Shown in pieces: positions 51,476-60,979 of a stretch of 64,000 bases of DNA. The notes beneath the pieces are model-generated. The model was not told where the DNA came from, did no database searches, and saw nothing but the letters and a program-made list of their open reading frames with translations. The position numbers and the translations under genes are program-made. Source of the DNA: Solitalea canadensis DSM 3403 (GTDB lineage: Bacteria; Bacteroidota; Bacteroidia; Sphingobacteriales; Sphingobacteriaceae); the NCBI RefSeq assembly GCF_000242635.2, contig NC_017770.1:2182669-2246668 (forward strand). The letters run 5' to 3'. How positions within the stretch are numbered: the stretch's first letter is position 1; each line of letters opens with the position of its first letter.

Positions 51476-52363
51476 TTATATGATATAACCTTTGTATTCT
51501 TTTAAAGTAACTCGTTTCCTGTACTTTACACTGATTTCATAACCAATGGTATCTTCCCACTTTTTACGAAAGCCTTTACCGTCAATACTTTCAATACCTG
51601 CTACTTCGGCGGCCGTTCCGGTTGAGAATGCTCCATCAATATCAATTAGGTCTTCTGGTCTTATTTTTCCTTCTACCACATCATACCCTAAGTATTTAGC
51701 TATTTCGATGACCGTAGATCGGGTTATTCCCGGAAATATATTGCCTACTTCAGGAGTGTAGATTACATTATCTCTTTCGAAGAAAAAGTTTGAAGCAGCA
51801 CATTGAGAAACAAAACCATTTTGGTCTAATAGTAATGCTTCATCAAAACCTTTTGATTTAGCCTCTCGCGTAGCCAAAATTGCATTCACATATTGCCCGG
51901 TTACTTTGGTATCAACATGGAATGACGAAGGGCTTATACGGCTATAAGACGAAGTCATTAAACGAGTTTGTTTATCTCCATAATACACCGCCCAACTCAA
52001 TGCCCCTATGAAAATATTATGACTGTTACTTGGTGTCAATGAAAGATTATCACCAGCAAAAACCAATGGACGCAGATAAGCATTTTTTAAGTGATTCTGA
52101 CGAATCAATTCGTATGAAATGTCTGTTAGTTCTTCAACAGTATAATTGAGCTTAATATGTAACTTATCGCATGAATAAAGCAATCGCTTAAAATGTTCAA
52201 TAGGCTTAAAAATTCGCGTTCCGTCATCCGTTTCATAAGCACGAATCCCTTCGAATGCACTGTTGCCATAATGAAACGACTGACTGTAAGGACTGAATCT
52301 CACATCTTTGGCTTTTACATACTTCCCATTGTAAAAAACCACGGAGTTTTCGTTAAACTGCAT
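51476..52363 (-). CDS. ilvE: Branched-chain amino-acid aminotransferase
   Basis: A 295-residue fold-type IV PLP aminotransferase making Ile, Leu and Val from their keto acids. The PLP lysine is Lys153 in DTKVTGQYVNAILA. Other motifs are FHYGNSAFEGIRAYE, CAASNFFFERDN and FSTGTAAEVAGIESIDGK. It is flanked by ilvA and ilvD on the same strand, so the BCAT assignment over D-amino-acid transaminase is well supported by context. Confidence 0.93.
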   Translation of the reverse strand: MQFNENSVVFYNGKYVKAKDVRFSPYSQSFHYGNSAFEGIRAYETDDGTRIFKPIEHFKRLLYSCDKLHIKLNYTVEELTDISYELIRQNHLKNAYLRPLVFAGDNLSLTPSNSHNIFIGALSWAVYYGDKQTRLMTSSYSRISPSSFHVDTKVTGQYVNAILATREAKSKGFDEALLLDQNGFVSQCAASNFFFERDNVIYTPEVGNIFPGITRSTVIEIAKYLGYDVVEGKIRPEDLIDIDGAFSTGTAAEVAGIESIDGKGFRKKWEDTIGYEISVKYRKRVTLKEYKGYII

Positions 52364-52434
52364 AAATCGATCTATAAGGTTAAAAGTTAAATTGGATTAA
52401 GAATTTAATGTAAACACAGTTGAACCCACTGTTA

Positions 52435-53688
52435 CTATACGAGATATTTTCTAAGCATTTCATGATCATTTACATTGATGTAATTGATATGATTTTGCCT
52501 GAAGCGAAACAACAACGGTTCCAAATCAGCTTTGGATGCTAACTCAATCCCTACCAGAGCCGGTCCAAACTCCTTATTTGTTTTCTTCAGATATTGAAAA
52601 TGCACAATGTCGTCGTTTGGCCCCAACGCATCATTTAAGAAATTACGAAGTTCACCCGGCTTCTGTGCAAATTCAACGATAAAGTAATGCTTTAGGCCTT
52701 CGTAAATCAAACTACGCTCAATTACCTCCGGGTAGCGAGCAATATCATTATTACCACCACTAATTACACAAACCACCTTTTTCCCCTTTAATTGAGGTGC
52801 TAGTTTGTCTAATGCAGCAACAGAAAGTGCTCCTGCCGGTTCGGTTATAATTCCCTCATTTTGATAAAGTTCGATCATAGTAGTACAAACCTTACCTTCA
52901 TGAACCGTTAAAAATTCATCAATATTTTCCGATGCCAAACGGAAAGTAAGATCACCAATTTGCTTAACTGCAGCACCATCAATAAATGTATCGATAGACT
53001 CTAAACGTACTGGCTTACCTTCTTTCAGCGCTGCAATCATTTTTGGTGCTCCTTCAGGGTCAATACCAATAACTTTTACATTGGGATTAATTTCTTTGAA
53101 AAACAAAGAGGCTCCTGACGCTAATCCTCCTCCACCTACAGGCACTACTAACACATCAAAATCCTGTAATTCATCGTCAATTTCTTTTGCTACTGTTGCC
53201 TGTCCATAAATGGTGTTCCAATCATCAAAAGGATGGATAAATGCTAGATTATTTTGCTCTGCAAATCTTTTAGAAGCAGCATAAGCCTCATCGTAGGTCG
53301 TTCCGGTTAACACCACATTTACCCATTCACCTCCAAAACTTCTCACTTTTTCAATCTTTTGTCTCGGCGTTACCTGAGGCATAAAGATGTGCGACTTAAT
53401 TTTCAGCTTACTGCTACTAAAAGCTACCCCTTGAGCATGATTTCCTGCACTTGCACACACAACACCTCTACTGCGCTGCTCATCACTTAGACCGATAATA
53501 TTATTGTACGCACCTCTAATTTTGTACGAACGTACAGGTTGCATGTCCTCCCTTTTGAAATACATTTTACAATCATATTTCTCCGACAAGCGGGAAATGT
53601 ATTGCAGTGGCGTTTTCAGGGCTACACCATTTAATCTCTCAGCGGCTAAGCTTATTTGTTCAGTTACGTTAGAAGTTGTTGTTTGCAT
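52435..53688 (-). CDS. ilvA: Threonine ammonia-lyase
   Basis: IlvA deaminates threonine to 2-oxobutyrate, the committed step of isoleucine synthesis. The 417-residue protein carries the PLP lysine Lys56 in RSYKIRGAYN, SAGNHAQGVAFSS, and the phosphate-binding loop VPVGGGGLASGA. The C-terminal region from about 330 (FIVEFAQKPGELRNFLNDAL) resembles a single ACT-like regulatory domain. It is the first gene of the ilv run and is preceded by a leader peptide and terminator hairpin (attenuator). Confidence 0.95.
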   Translation of the reverse strand: MQTTTSNVTEQISLAAERLNGVALKTPLQYISRLSEKYDCKMYFKREDMQPVRSYKIRGAYNNIIGLSDEQRSRGVVCASAGNHAQGVAFSSSKLKIKSHIFMPQVTPRQKIEKVRSFGGEWVNVVLTGTTYDEAYAASKRFAEQNNLAFIHPFDDWNTIYGQATVAKEIDDELQDFDVLVVPVGGGGLASGASLFFKEINPNVKVIGIDPEGAPKMIAALKEGKPVRLESIDTFIDGAAVKQIGDLTFRLASENIDEFLTVHEGKVCTTMIELYQNEGIITEPAGALSVAALDKLAPQLKGKKVVCVISGGNNDIARYPEVIERSLIYEGLKHYFIVEFAQKPGELRNFLNDALGPNDDIVHFQYLKKTNKEFGPALVGIELASKADLEPLLFRFRQNHINYINVNDHEMLRKYLV

Positions 53689-53703
53689 AAAATGGTACTT
53701 AAC

Positions 53704-53740
53704 AAAAGAGCCGCTTCCTTTTTCAGGAAGCGGCTCTTTT
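53704..53740 (-). terminator. Attenuator terminator upstream of ilvA
   Basis: A perfect 15-bp stem (AAAAGAGCCGCTTCC / GGAAGCGGCTCTTTT, 7-nt loop) lies 15 bp before the ilvA start, read in the minus direction. The 3' arm ends in TTTT followed by GTT. Its 5' arm and loop contain CTTCCTG (53730-53724), which can pair with the upstream CAGGGAAG (53784-53777). Confidence 0.85.
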
Positions 53741-53776
53741 TATGTTTGTGTTTGCTTTACATATTTGAGTGCACTA

Positions 53777-53784
53777 CTTCCCTG
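53777..53784 (-). promoter_or_regulatory. Antiterminator arm
   Basis: CAGGGAAG, immediately after the leader-peptide stop codon, is complementary (with one bulge) to CTTCCTG in the terminator's 5' arm and loop. A ribosome at the leader stop codon would cover it and allow the terminator to form. Confidence 0.6.
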
Positions 53785-53847
53785 TCATGTGTGAATAATC
53801 ACCACGATAATAATAATGACAGTAATAATAGTGCTTAGATTTCTCAT
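53785..53847 (-). CDS. ilv leader peptide (attenuation)
   Basis: A 20-residue ORF, MRNLSTIITVIIIIVVIIHT, with ATG at 53847 and TGA at 53785-53787. Eight Ile, three Val, three Thr and one Leu codon make up 15 of 20 residues, exactly the amino acids made by the downstream ilvAEDBNC genes. Its stop is followed directly by a sequence complementary to the terminator's 5' arm, then the terminator, then ilvA. This fits ribosome-mediated transcription attenuation: a shortage of Ile/Val tRNA stalls the ribosome and frees the antiterminator arm. Confidence 0.8.
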   Translation of the reverse strand: MRNLSTIITVIIIIVVIIHT

Positions 53848-53939
53848 TTGTTTATCTATAATGCTAATGTATTGCGATACTTTTAAAAAACCAAATCAAA
53901 GTTTAAAAAAATTAAATCATTCTACGATGTCTATTGCTC

Positions 53940-56582
53940 TTAATAGCTATCATCGTAATAATAAGGACGACGTTTACTTAGCTTCAAATCCTGTAAAATC
54001 GACGATTTTACCCTTAAATCGATGCTATAACTCTTATATCCTCCAAACGGAATCCAATACACAGAAAGGTCCCAACAGTGTAAATCTCTTATGATACCCA
54101 AACTGGTTGGAGAAAGCACTCCGTTAGTAATATCATAACCTGTTGTTCCATTAATCTTCCATTTAGGTGTCAAACTAAAGTCTCCACGCACGTTAACAGT
54201 TTGCGACGTAGATTTAGTTAATCCGTTATTTGAATAATTAAGGGAGTAATCTAATCCTAAATTCCATGGAATATTAAAGTCGATGAAATCATTCGGATTC
54301 GGGTCGATCATGTACAGATCTCTCCGTTGCTGATTTGTTATAGGGGTTTTTCGTTTTGATTCAGAATTAAAGTTTGCACTTAACGACACGTATGCATTTG
54401 TCATGCGAACCAAAGGTCCTCCTTCGGAAATAGAGAAGCTATTTATACGTGTTGCCTCTTTTATTCCTAGGCTATCTGTTGATATAACAATTGCATAAGG
54501 ATCAAACGTTGCTCCAAAATTCAGATTTACCTTTTGAAATAAATTGGTAAATCCGCTCATAGTAATTGGGCTAAGTTTAAATTCATCAGCTGCAAAATTA
54601 TAGCTGGTTGAAAAAGAGAGATCATTGATTAATGATATTTTCTTCTCACCATTAATACTATCCTTCTTAGAGCGCACCTTCATTTCAAGGTTGTTGCTCA
54701 AGCTGAAGTTAAGGGCACTTTGTACGCTACCATTAGGACTCGGTCCAGAATTAACCTGTCCCTCAAAGATTGAATATTGAACTGTATCTTTAGTAGCAGT
54801 ATTTATATAGCTTTTAATATAGCCATAACTTGGGTCTGAGAAATTAGGCCTATATGAATATCCTACTGAAGGCCGTACTGTATGACGAATAGCTTTTATA
54901 CCACCATTTTTGAATTGCGCCATACCATATAAAGTGGTAGATGCTGCCACATTAAAGCCATATTCCCTGTAAGATTTGAAACCATTATGCATTTGTGTTT
55001 CAACTGAGTCATTTTTAGCGTTGTAGCTTTTTGTAATGCTCTTTAAATACCAGTTTTCTGTCAATGCAACACTTGGACTAATATTGATGTATTTCAACAC
55101 ATTGAAGTTGGTTGAAATTGGCAACTGGTGTTGAATAACTGTTTTAATTTGATCACCTATACCTGGTTTAAACAATAAACTGTCATAGGTTTGCAACTGG
55201 TTATCGAAGCGTAAGTTATAAGTAAAGTTAAGTTTATGATACCAACGCTGAGGCCCGATTCGATTTTTTGAATCAAAAGGTGTAATACGGGAAACGCTAA
55301 AGTTTAAAGCGGGTAAACCGATGTACAATGAACCTGTATTTAACTCCTGGTTAGTGGTTAAAGCGGTTGATAAGTTAAACGGAGTTCCTTGCCACGTTTT
55401 TGAATAACTAATAGAAGAAGATAACGTGTTATTAAAACGGTTAGGAAGCGGCATATAGGTACTCGTATTCTGATAATAAGTAGAAGTACCAGCATTTACA
55501 GAAGCTGAAAAGTTTTCTCCGGTTCCTTGTCTGCTTTGCGAATGTGACCATAATATCCGGAAATCTTTTGTATTGGAAAACCCTGCTGTACCCTCTTCAC
55601 CAAAACGTTGGTTAGAGTAGTTAAGGCTAAAATTACCCGAATACTTATATCGAACAATGTAACGTGAACTTACACCCAAATCATAACTTCCGTTTGTAAA
55701 AATACTCCCTCTCAGGGTCATATCCATATTATCGGTTAACCCGACATAATAACCCAAATCACGTAAAAAGAAGCCTTTTTGGGCATCCTCTCCAACTGAA
55801 GGAAATACAATTCCGTTAGCTCGTTTTGATGTTTTTGGAAAAAATCCGAATGGTAATACTAAAGGCGTAGGAATATCTTCAATGAACATATAAGCAGGGC
55901 CGGTAACCACTCTGTTTTCCATCACCTTGGCTTTAGAAATTTTAATACCAAAGTGTACATGATTAGGGTCATTACATGTAGTATAAATACCACCTTTAAG
56001 GAAACCTTCTTTATTCTCATTCAGCTTCATTTGTCCGCCGCGAATAAATCCTTCTCCTTCTTTGCTCACGCCCGACCAAACTTTTGCCTTCTTTGATTTA
56101 AAGTTATAAGCTAAACTGTCTGCAATCACATCACTGCCTTCTCCGCTTAAAAATGGTCGTCCCGCATAAAAACCACTAGTATCGTTTACTCCTTTCGCAT
56201 ACACCGTCATCGTATTCTGATCGATACGGATAAAATCGGCTTTAAGCGTAACTCCTTCATAAATTACTTCTGCATCTTTGTACAGGTACAAAAACTTACC
56301 TGCAATATCAGCGAGAATAGAGTCTTTGGCACTATATTGGACTTTCGATTGCAAAGCACCGCTACTTTTTTTATTAAGGTTTACCTTTAACGTATCCTTA
56401 GCAATTGTATCAATCTTATTGCGCTGAGGTTTTATAATGGTATCTTTTAATAAACTTGAAATAGGTAGAAATGAAGTAAAATTCCTGTTGTTAGCAACTT
56501 CCGCCATCATTGACGGTCGAAGAGACAACAAGAACAGGAAAACAAAAAAAGCTTTTAAAAAATGCTTACCTGATAATTTCAA
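53940..56582 (-). CDS. lptD: LPS assembly outer-membrane protein, LptD family
   Basis: An 880-residue outer-membrane protein that likely inserts lipopolysaccharide into the outer leaflet with LptE. After a signal peptide (starting at the TTG at 56582; no ATG lies in the signal region), there is an OstA/LptA-like jelly-roll region (GKFLYLYKDAEVIYEGVTLKADFIRID and IADSLAYNFKSKKAKVWSG) at about 80-200. The rest is a long beta-barrel of alternating strands. Bacteroidetes LptD is divergent from E. coli but keeps this layout. It lies upstream of the ilv attenuator on the same strand. Confidence 0.85.
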   Translation of the reverse strand: MKLSGKHFLKAFFVFLFLLSLRPSMMAEVANNRNFTSFLPISSLLKDTIIKPQRNKIDTIAKDTLKVNLNKKSSGALQSKVQYSAKDSILADIAGKFLYLYKDAEVIYEGVTLKADFIRIDQNTMTVYAKGVNDTSGFYAGRPFLSGEGSDVIADSLAYNFKSKKAKVWSGVSKEGEGFIRGGQMKLNENKEGFLKGGIYTTCNDPNHVHFGIKISKAKVMENRVVTGPAYMFIEDIPTPLVLPFGFFPKTSKRANGIVFPSVGEDAQKGFFLRDLGYYVGLTDNMDMTLRGSIFTNGSYDLGVSSRYIVRYKYSGNFSLNYSNQRFGEEGTAGFSNTKDFRILWSHSQSRQGTGENFSASVNAGTSTYYQNTSTYMPLPNRFNNTLSSSISYSKTWQGTPFNLSTALTTNQELNTGSLYIGLPALNFSVSRITPFDSKNRIGPQRWYHKLNFTYNLRFDNQLQTYDSLLFKPGIGDQIKTVIQHQLPISTNFNVLKYINISPSVALTENWYLKSITKSYNAKNDSVETQMHNGFKSYREYGFNVAASTTLYGMAQFKNGGIKAIRHTVRPSVGYSYRPNFSDPSYGYIKSYINTATKDTVQYSIFEGQVNSGPSPNGSVQSALNFSLSNNLEMKVRSKKDSINGEKKISLINDLSFSTSYNFAADEFKLSPITMSGFTNLFQKVNLNFGATFDPYAIVISTDSLGIKEATRINSFSISEGGPLVRMTNAYVSLSANFNSESKRKTPITNQQRRDLYMIDPNPNDFIDFNIPWNLGLDYSLNYSNNGLTKSTSQTVNVRGDFSLTPKWKINGTTGYDITNGVLSPTSLGIIRDLHCWDLSVYWIPFGGYKSYSIDLRVKSSILQDLKLSKRRPYYYDDSY

Positions 56583-56599
56583 AATATTTAACTGAATGT

Positions 56600-56607
56600 T
56601 ACTTTTG
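56600..56607 (+). promoter_or_regulatory. Bacteroidetes -7 box (TACTTTTG) for the amidase
   Basis: An exact TAnnTTTG element ends 5 nt before the ATG at 56613, another near-leaderless arrangement. Confidence 0.55.
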
Positions 56608-56612
56608 CGTTT

Positions 56613-57473
56613 ATGGAAATAAATAGCACCCCAAAGTTAAAGAAATTTAGAGCAGTGCGAATACTTTTTAACATTTTGGCCCTGTCCTTTTTATTCATTA
56701 GTCTATCATCATTTAACTTACAACCTGAAAATAAGGGGTTTAGTGGTACAAAAAAATATAAATACAAATTAAAAACCATTGTAATAGATCCGGGACACGG
56801 CGGCAAAGATAACGGCGCTAACCGAGCCTGGGCCACCGAAAAACATATTGTCTTAGCAATTGGACTAAAATTAGGCAACATGATAGAAGATGCTTTTCCG
56901 GATGTAAAGGTTGTCTTCACCCGAAAAACGGATTCATTTGTTGACCTTGATGAGCGAGCTAATATAGCCAATCGAAATAAAGCAGACCTTTTTATCTCCA
57001 TACACTGCAACTCAAACAATAGTGGTTCACCTTACGGAACGGAAACTTACGCTTTCGGTACAGATTCAAGAACATCGCAAGAAAAAATGGATGTAGCCAA
57101 ACGTGAGAACTCAGTAATTATGCTGGAAGATAATTATGAGAAGCGTTACGACGGTTTTGACCCTAACTCTCCCGAAGCCTATATCATTTTCTCTTTATAT
57201 CAAAACAAAAACTTAACGCAAAGCTTAAATATTGCCTCTAAAATTGAAACGGAATTTGGTGATACAGATAATCGTTACAGCAGAGGTGTAAAACAAGAAC
57301 GTTTTCTGGTGTTAAGGTATACTAACATGCCGGCAGTTTTAGTTGAAACAGGATTTGTGTCTAACCGTGAAGAAGGAAAGTATCTTGCTAGTTCTGAAGG
57401 ACAAAGTGAAGTTGCGGCGTCTATTTTCCGCGCTTTTAAGTCTTATAAAAAGGATTTAGAGGCAGCCAATTAA
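56613..57473 (+). CDS. N-acetylmuramoyl-L-alanine amidase (Amidase_3)
   Basis: A 286-residue zinc amidase that cleaves the amide bond between MurNAc and the stem peptide. An N-terminal hydrophobic segment (about 17-33) may be a signal anchor. Zinc-site residues are His62 (VIDPGHGGKDNGA), a Glu near 76, and His131 (ISIHCNSN), with the catalytic Glu in LVETGFVSNREEG. This is the AmiC-like fold used in cell separation. It is divergent from lptD, and an MCE gene follows about 130 bp downstream. Confidence 0.9.
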   Translation: MEINSTPKLKKFRAVRILFNILALSFLFISLSSFNLQPENKGFSGTKKYKYKLKTIVIDPGHGGKDNGANRAWATEKHIVLAIGLKLGNMIEDAFPDVKVVFTRKTDSFVDLDERANIANRNKADLFISIHCNSNNSGSPYGTETYAFGTDSRTSQEKMDVAKRENSVIMLEDNYEKRYDGFDPNSPEAYIIFSLYQNKNLTQSLNIASKIETEFGDTDNRYSRGVKQERFLVLRYTNMPAVLVETGFVSNREEGKYLASSEGQSEVAASIFRAFKSYKKDLEAAN

Positions 57474-57602
57474 TTTTTTCATATTTTTGCAGACTGAAGG
57501 TTAAGGAAATTTACCCTTATTTATTGCGTTATTAATTATAAGTTAAACGTAAATTTATAAGCACAATACCTTTATCCGCACTTATTTCTATATTATTCTT
57601 AA

Positions 57603-58565
57603 ATGAAGATCGCGAACGAAACCAAAATTGGAATACTTACCGCTCTGGCAATTACATGCCTTATACTTGGTTATAATTATTTAAAAGGGAATGACGTTTT
57701 TTCTAATACACGTAAATTCTATGCAATTTACGACCGTGTTGACGGATTAACTATTTCTCGTCCTGTTTTAGTAAACGGCTTCCAGATCGGACGTGTTGCT
57801 CGCCTTGATTTACAGGAAGATCATAAAATCAGAGCACGTTTTGATATTGCATCTGATATTGAGTTACCTAAAAATACAATTGCTGAAATTCAAAGCCCTG
57901 ATTTACTGAGTGGAAAAGCTGTTGTTTTTAAACTTGGAAATTCAACAGAAATCGCTCCTGAAGGGTTTCAGTTCACTGCCGGTATTGAAAGCTCACTAAT
58001 GGAATCGCTAAGTCCGATCAAGGATAAAGCGACCATCACACTTGTGAAAATCGATTCTGTTTTAACAGCGGTGAATAACATTTTGAATCCTGAGTTTCAG
58101 AAAAGTATTCAAAATAGCTTTAAAAGCATTGAGGTTACCATGAAACACATGGAAGGAACCACAGCTAAATTAACCACAAGTGCAGATCGCCTTAATTCTA
58201 TAATGTCGAACGTTGAGTCGATCACCCAAAACCTGAAAAACAATAACGAGAAAATCAATAATGTATTAAACAATATTGATAAAATCACTGATCAGGTGGC
58301 GAAAGGTAATATTCAGGAAACACTATTAAATGCCAGCAAATCTATGGCTGAGGTAAATGCAATTATGGCCAAAATTAAGAAAGGTGAAGGTTCTATTGGA
58401 ATGTTGTTAAACGACAATCGTTTGTACGAAAATTTGAATAAAACTGCAGCTGATCTGGATAAATTAATGGTCGATTTCCGTGTGAATCCAAAACGTTACG
58501 TGCATTTCTCATTGTTCGGTAAAAAAGCAAAAGTTTATACAGAGCCCGATTCAACAAAAAAATAA
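57603..58565 (+). CDS. MlaD/MCE family lipid transport protein
   Basis: A 320-residue protein with one N-terminal membrane helix (ETKIGILTALAITCLILGYNYL) and an MCE domain at about 37-115 (FYAIYDRVDGLTISRPVLVNGFQIGRV), followed by a long helical coiled-coil region (SADRLNSIMSNVESITQNLKN). MlaD homologues form hexamers that bind phospholipid between the inner and outer membrane. MlaE and MlaF genes are not adjacent in this window. Confidence 0.88.
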   Translation: MKIANETKIGILTALAITCLILGYNYLKGNDVFSNTRKFYAIYDRVDGLTISRPVLVNGFQIGRVARLDLQEDHKIRARFDIASDIELPKNTIAEIQSPDLLSGKAVVFKLGNSTEIAPEGFQFTAGIESSLMESLSPIKDKATITLVKIDSVLTAVNNILNPEFQKSIQNSFKSIEVTMKHMEGTTAKLTTSADRLNSIMSNVESITQNLKNNNEKINNVLNNIDKITDQVAKGNIQETLLNASKSMAEVNAIMAKIKKGEGSIGMLLNDNRLYENLNKTAADLDKLMVDFRVNPKRYVHFSLFGKKAKVYTEPDSTKK

Positions 58566-58581
58566 TCAAGATACAAGTACC

Positions 58582-58618
58582 AAAAAAGGTTCATTATTTA
58601 ACGTAATGAACCTTTTTT
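58582..58618 (+). terminator. Terminator of the MCE gene
   Basis: AAAAAAGGTTCATTA and TAATGAACCTTTTTT form a long stem with a 7-nt loop ending in six T on the plus strand. Confidence 0.9.
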
Positions 58619-58677
58619 ATTTACAAACTTTTAGCAAATATTAACTAAAATTTTTAGCTTTATTAAACGTATTTTAA

Positions 58678-58685
58678 TACTTTTG
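58678..58685 (+). promoter_or_regulatory. Bacteroidetes -7 box (TACTTTTG) for ruvB
   Basis: An exact TAnnTTTG element ends 19 nt before the ruvB ATG. Confidence 0.55.
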
Positions 58686-58704
58686 AACCAATTAAAATTA
58701 CAGA

Positions 58705-59730
58705 ATGCTAAATCCCAATCTTGATCCTAACTCGGAAAGGTTAACACCAACGGAAAAAGAAATTGAACGTGTTTTACGTCCACAGGAGTTTGAAGATTTT
58801 ACCGGACAGGAAAAAATCCTTGAAAACCTTCGCATTTTCGTTAAAGCAGCCAAAAATCGCGGGGAAGCACTAGATCATGTGTTATTGCATGGCCCTCCGG
58901 GATTAGGCAAGACTACGCTTTCACATATTATAGCTAATGAGATGGGTACGGGTATTAAAATTACCTCGGGCCCGGTTTTGGATAAGCCCGGTGATTTAGC
59001 TGGCTTACTAACTAATTTATCAGATGGTGATATTCTATTCATTGATGAAATTCACCGTTTAAGTCCGTTGGTGGAAGAATACCTTTATTCAGCAATGGAA
59101 GATTACAAGATCGATATTATGTTGGAAACTGGCCCAAATGCCCGTTCCGTACAAATATCATTAAGCCCGTTTACATTGGTGGGGGCCACTACCCGATCAG
59201 GTTTATTAACAGCACCACTTCGTGCCCGATTTGGAATCAATGCACGATTAGAATATTACGATGCTAAACTATTAACGAGTATTGTAATGCGTTCAGCCGA
59301 TATCCTAAAAACCCCAACAACAGAAGAAGGTGCTTTTGAAATTGCCCGCCGTAGTCGTGGAACTCCTCGTATTGCCAATGCCCTACTTCGAAGAACCCGG
59401 GATTTTGCCCAGGTGAAAGGAAATGGGAATATTGATACCGAAATTGCACGTTATGCGCTAAATGCGTTAAATGTTGATGAACATGGCTTAGACGAAATGG
59501 ATAATAAAATCCTTCTAACCATTATCGATAAATTTAAAGGAGGTCCTGTAGGTCTAAAAACAATAGCAACAGCCGTTGGAGAAGATGAAGGAACAATTGA
59601 AGAAGTTTATGAGCCTTTCCTGATTCAGGAAGGATACTTAATGCGCACTTCCCGAGGACGAGAAGCTACCGAATTGGCATATAAACATTTGAAGAAATTA
59701 CACCACTCAAAAGGGAATACTTTATTTTAA
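58705..59730 (+). CDS. ruvB: Holliday junction branch migration helicase RuvB
   Basis: The AAA+ motor of the RuvABC complex. The 341-residue protein has Walker [10 protein letters not shown] (63-71), Walker [13 protein letters not shown], sensor region [20 protein letters not shown], arginine finger region and the C-terminal winged helix. ruvA and ruvC are not adjacent, as is usual for Bacteroidetes. A heptad-repeat hairpin separates its end from the converging lysA gene. Confidence 0.97.
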   Translation: MLNPNLDPNSERLTPTEKEIERVLRPQEFEDFTGQEKILENLRIFVKAAKNRGEALDHVLLHGPPGLGKTTLSHIIANEMGTGIKITSGPVLDKPGDLAGLLTNLSDGDILFIDEIHRLSPLVEEYLYSAMEDYKIDIMLETGPNARSVQISLSPFTLVGATTRSGLLTAPLRARFGINARLEYYDAKLLTSIVMRSADILKTPTTEEGAFEIARRSRGTPRIANALLRRTRDFAQVKGNGNIDTEIARYALNALNVDEHGLDEMDNKILLTIIDKFKGGPVGLKTIATAVGEDEGTIEEVYEPFLIQEGYLMRTSRGREATELAYKHLKKLHHSKGNTLF

Positions 59731-59732
59731 AA

Positions 59733-59811
59733 TTACGAGTTGCGGATTACGGATTATTAGTTATGTAATTCATTATGAACTCGTAACACGTAACCCGCAA
59801 TTCGTAATCAA
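59733..59811. repeat. Heptad-repeat hairpin, RRTTACG word
   Basis: Left arm (59733-59765, ATTACGA GTTGCGG ATTACGG ATTATTA) and right arm (59779-59809, CTCGTAACACGTAACCCGC) form a hairpin between converging ruvB and lysA, probably acting as a shared terminator. Confidence 0.8.
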
Positions 59812-59814
59812 TAT

Positions 59815-60972
59815 CTACTCTCCGTAAACTACATTCACCTTATTTCTAAGATTGTAGTTCGAAGCCATCACTTCTCCGTAAGCACCGGCTGTACGAATAG
59901 CGATTAAATCTCCTCGTTGGGTTTCCGGTAATTCTACCGCTTTCCCAAAACAATCGGTAGACTCACAAATCGGGCCTACTACATCGTAATTTTTGCTTTT
60001 AACACTGTTACCCGATTTCGAAATATTTTGAATCTTATGATAGGCCTGATACAAAGCAGGACGCATTAATTCAGTCATACCTGCATCTAAAATGGCAAAG
60101 TTTGTAACCTGACCATTTTTGACAAACAGCACTTTCGAAATTAAAGCACCTGAATTGGCTACCAATGCTCTCCCCAATTCAAAATGCACTTCTTGCTGGG
60201 CAGTGCGCTCAAGGAAGGAATCAAATATTTTGAAATAGGTTTCAAAGTCGACAATTGATTTTGAATCTGGTTCATAATAATCAACCCCTAATCCTCCTCC
60301 TACATTAATAACCTTAATGGCTACACCACGATCAGTAAACCACTTAACAATGTCATTCACTTTAACACACAGGCTTTTAAAAACATTAAAATCAGTAATT
60401 TGAGAACCAATATGAAAATGCAAGCCTACACATTTGATATTAGGAAGAGATTTTAGTGAAGTAACTACTTTGTCAAACTCCCACTGATTAATGCCAAATT
60501 TATTTTCTTCTAAACCTGTGGTAATGTATTTATGCGTATAAGCATTAACATTCGGGTTAATTCTTAATGCTACTTGTGCAGTTTTACCTTTTTTAGCAGC
60601 TAACTCATTAATTACCTCGAGTTCCTGGATTGATTCAACATTAAAACAGAAAATATCATTATCCAAACCAAAATTGATTTCCGCATCTGATTTACCTACA
60701 CCTGCAAACACAATTTGGTTCTTATTAAAACCAATCTCCAATGCACGCTTTACCTCACCTCCGCTCACACAATCCGCACCAATGTTATAGGATTTAATTG
60801 TTGCTAAAACGCGTTTATCAACATTCGCCTTTAACGCATAATGCACATGAAATCCATACTTATCAGAGGCAGTTGTACAGGCTTTCAAAGTGGCCGATAG
60901 CAACGAGAGATCGTAATAATAGAATGGCGTTTCTTCTGATTGAAACTTATTTAGTTGTTCGTTTGAAAACAT
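59815..60972 (-). CDS. lysA: Diaminopimelate decarboxylase
   Basis: LysA decarboxylates meso-diaminopimelate to lysine. The 385-residue PLP enzyme has the PLP lysine Lys48 (HYALKAN), the phosphate-binding NVGGGLGVDY loop, HFHIGSQITD and the C-terminal ICESTDCFGK with GAYGEVMASNYN. The length and sequence fit LysA rather than ornithine/arginine decarboxylases. It follows lysC on the same strand, forming a lysine-pathway pair separated by a repeat hairpin. Confidence 0.95.
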   Translation of the reverse strand: MFSNEQLNKFQSEETPFYYYDLSLLSATLKACTTASDKYGFHVHYALKANVDKRVLATIKSYNIGADCVSGGEVKRALEIGFNKNQIVFAGVGKSDAEINFGLDNDIFCFNVESIQELEVINELAAKKGKTAQVALRINPNVNAYTHKYITTGLEENKFGINQWEFDKVVTSLKSLPNIKCVGLHFHIGSQITDFNVFKSLCVKVNDIVKWFTDRGVAIKVINVGGGLGVDYYEPDSKSIVDFETYFKIFDSFLERTAQQEVHFELGRALVANSGALISKVLFVKNGQVTNFAILDAGMTELMRPALYQAYHKIQNISKSGNSVKSKNYDVVGPICESTDCFGKAVELPETQRGDLIAIRTAGAYGEVMASNYNLRNKVNVVYGE

Positions 60973-60979
60973 CTTTTAG

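Noticed and set aside
56588-57019. 143-aa antisense ORF opposite the amidase gene
   Set aside because: It lies wholly within the amidase reading frame, which has conserved catalytic motifs; the antisense translation shows no family features.
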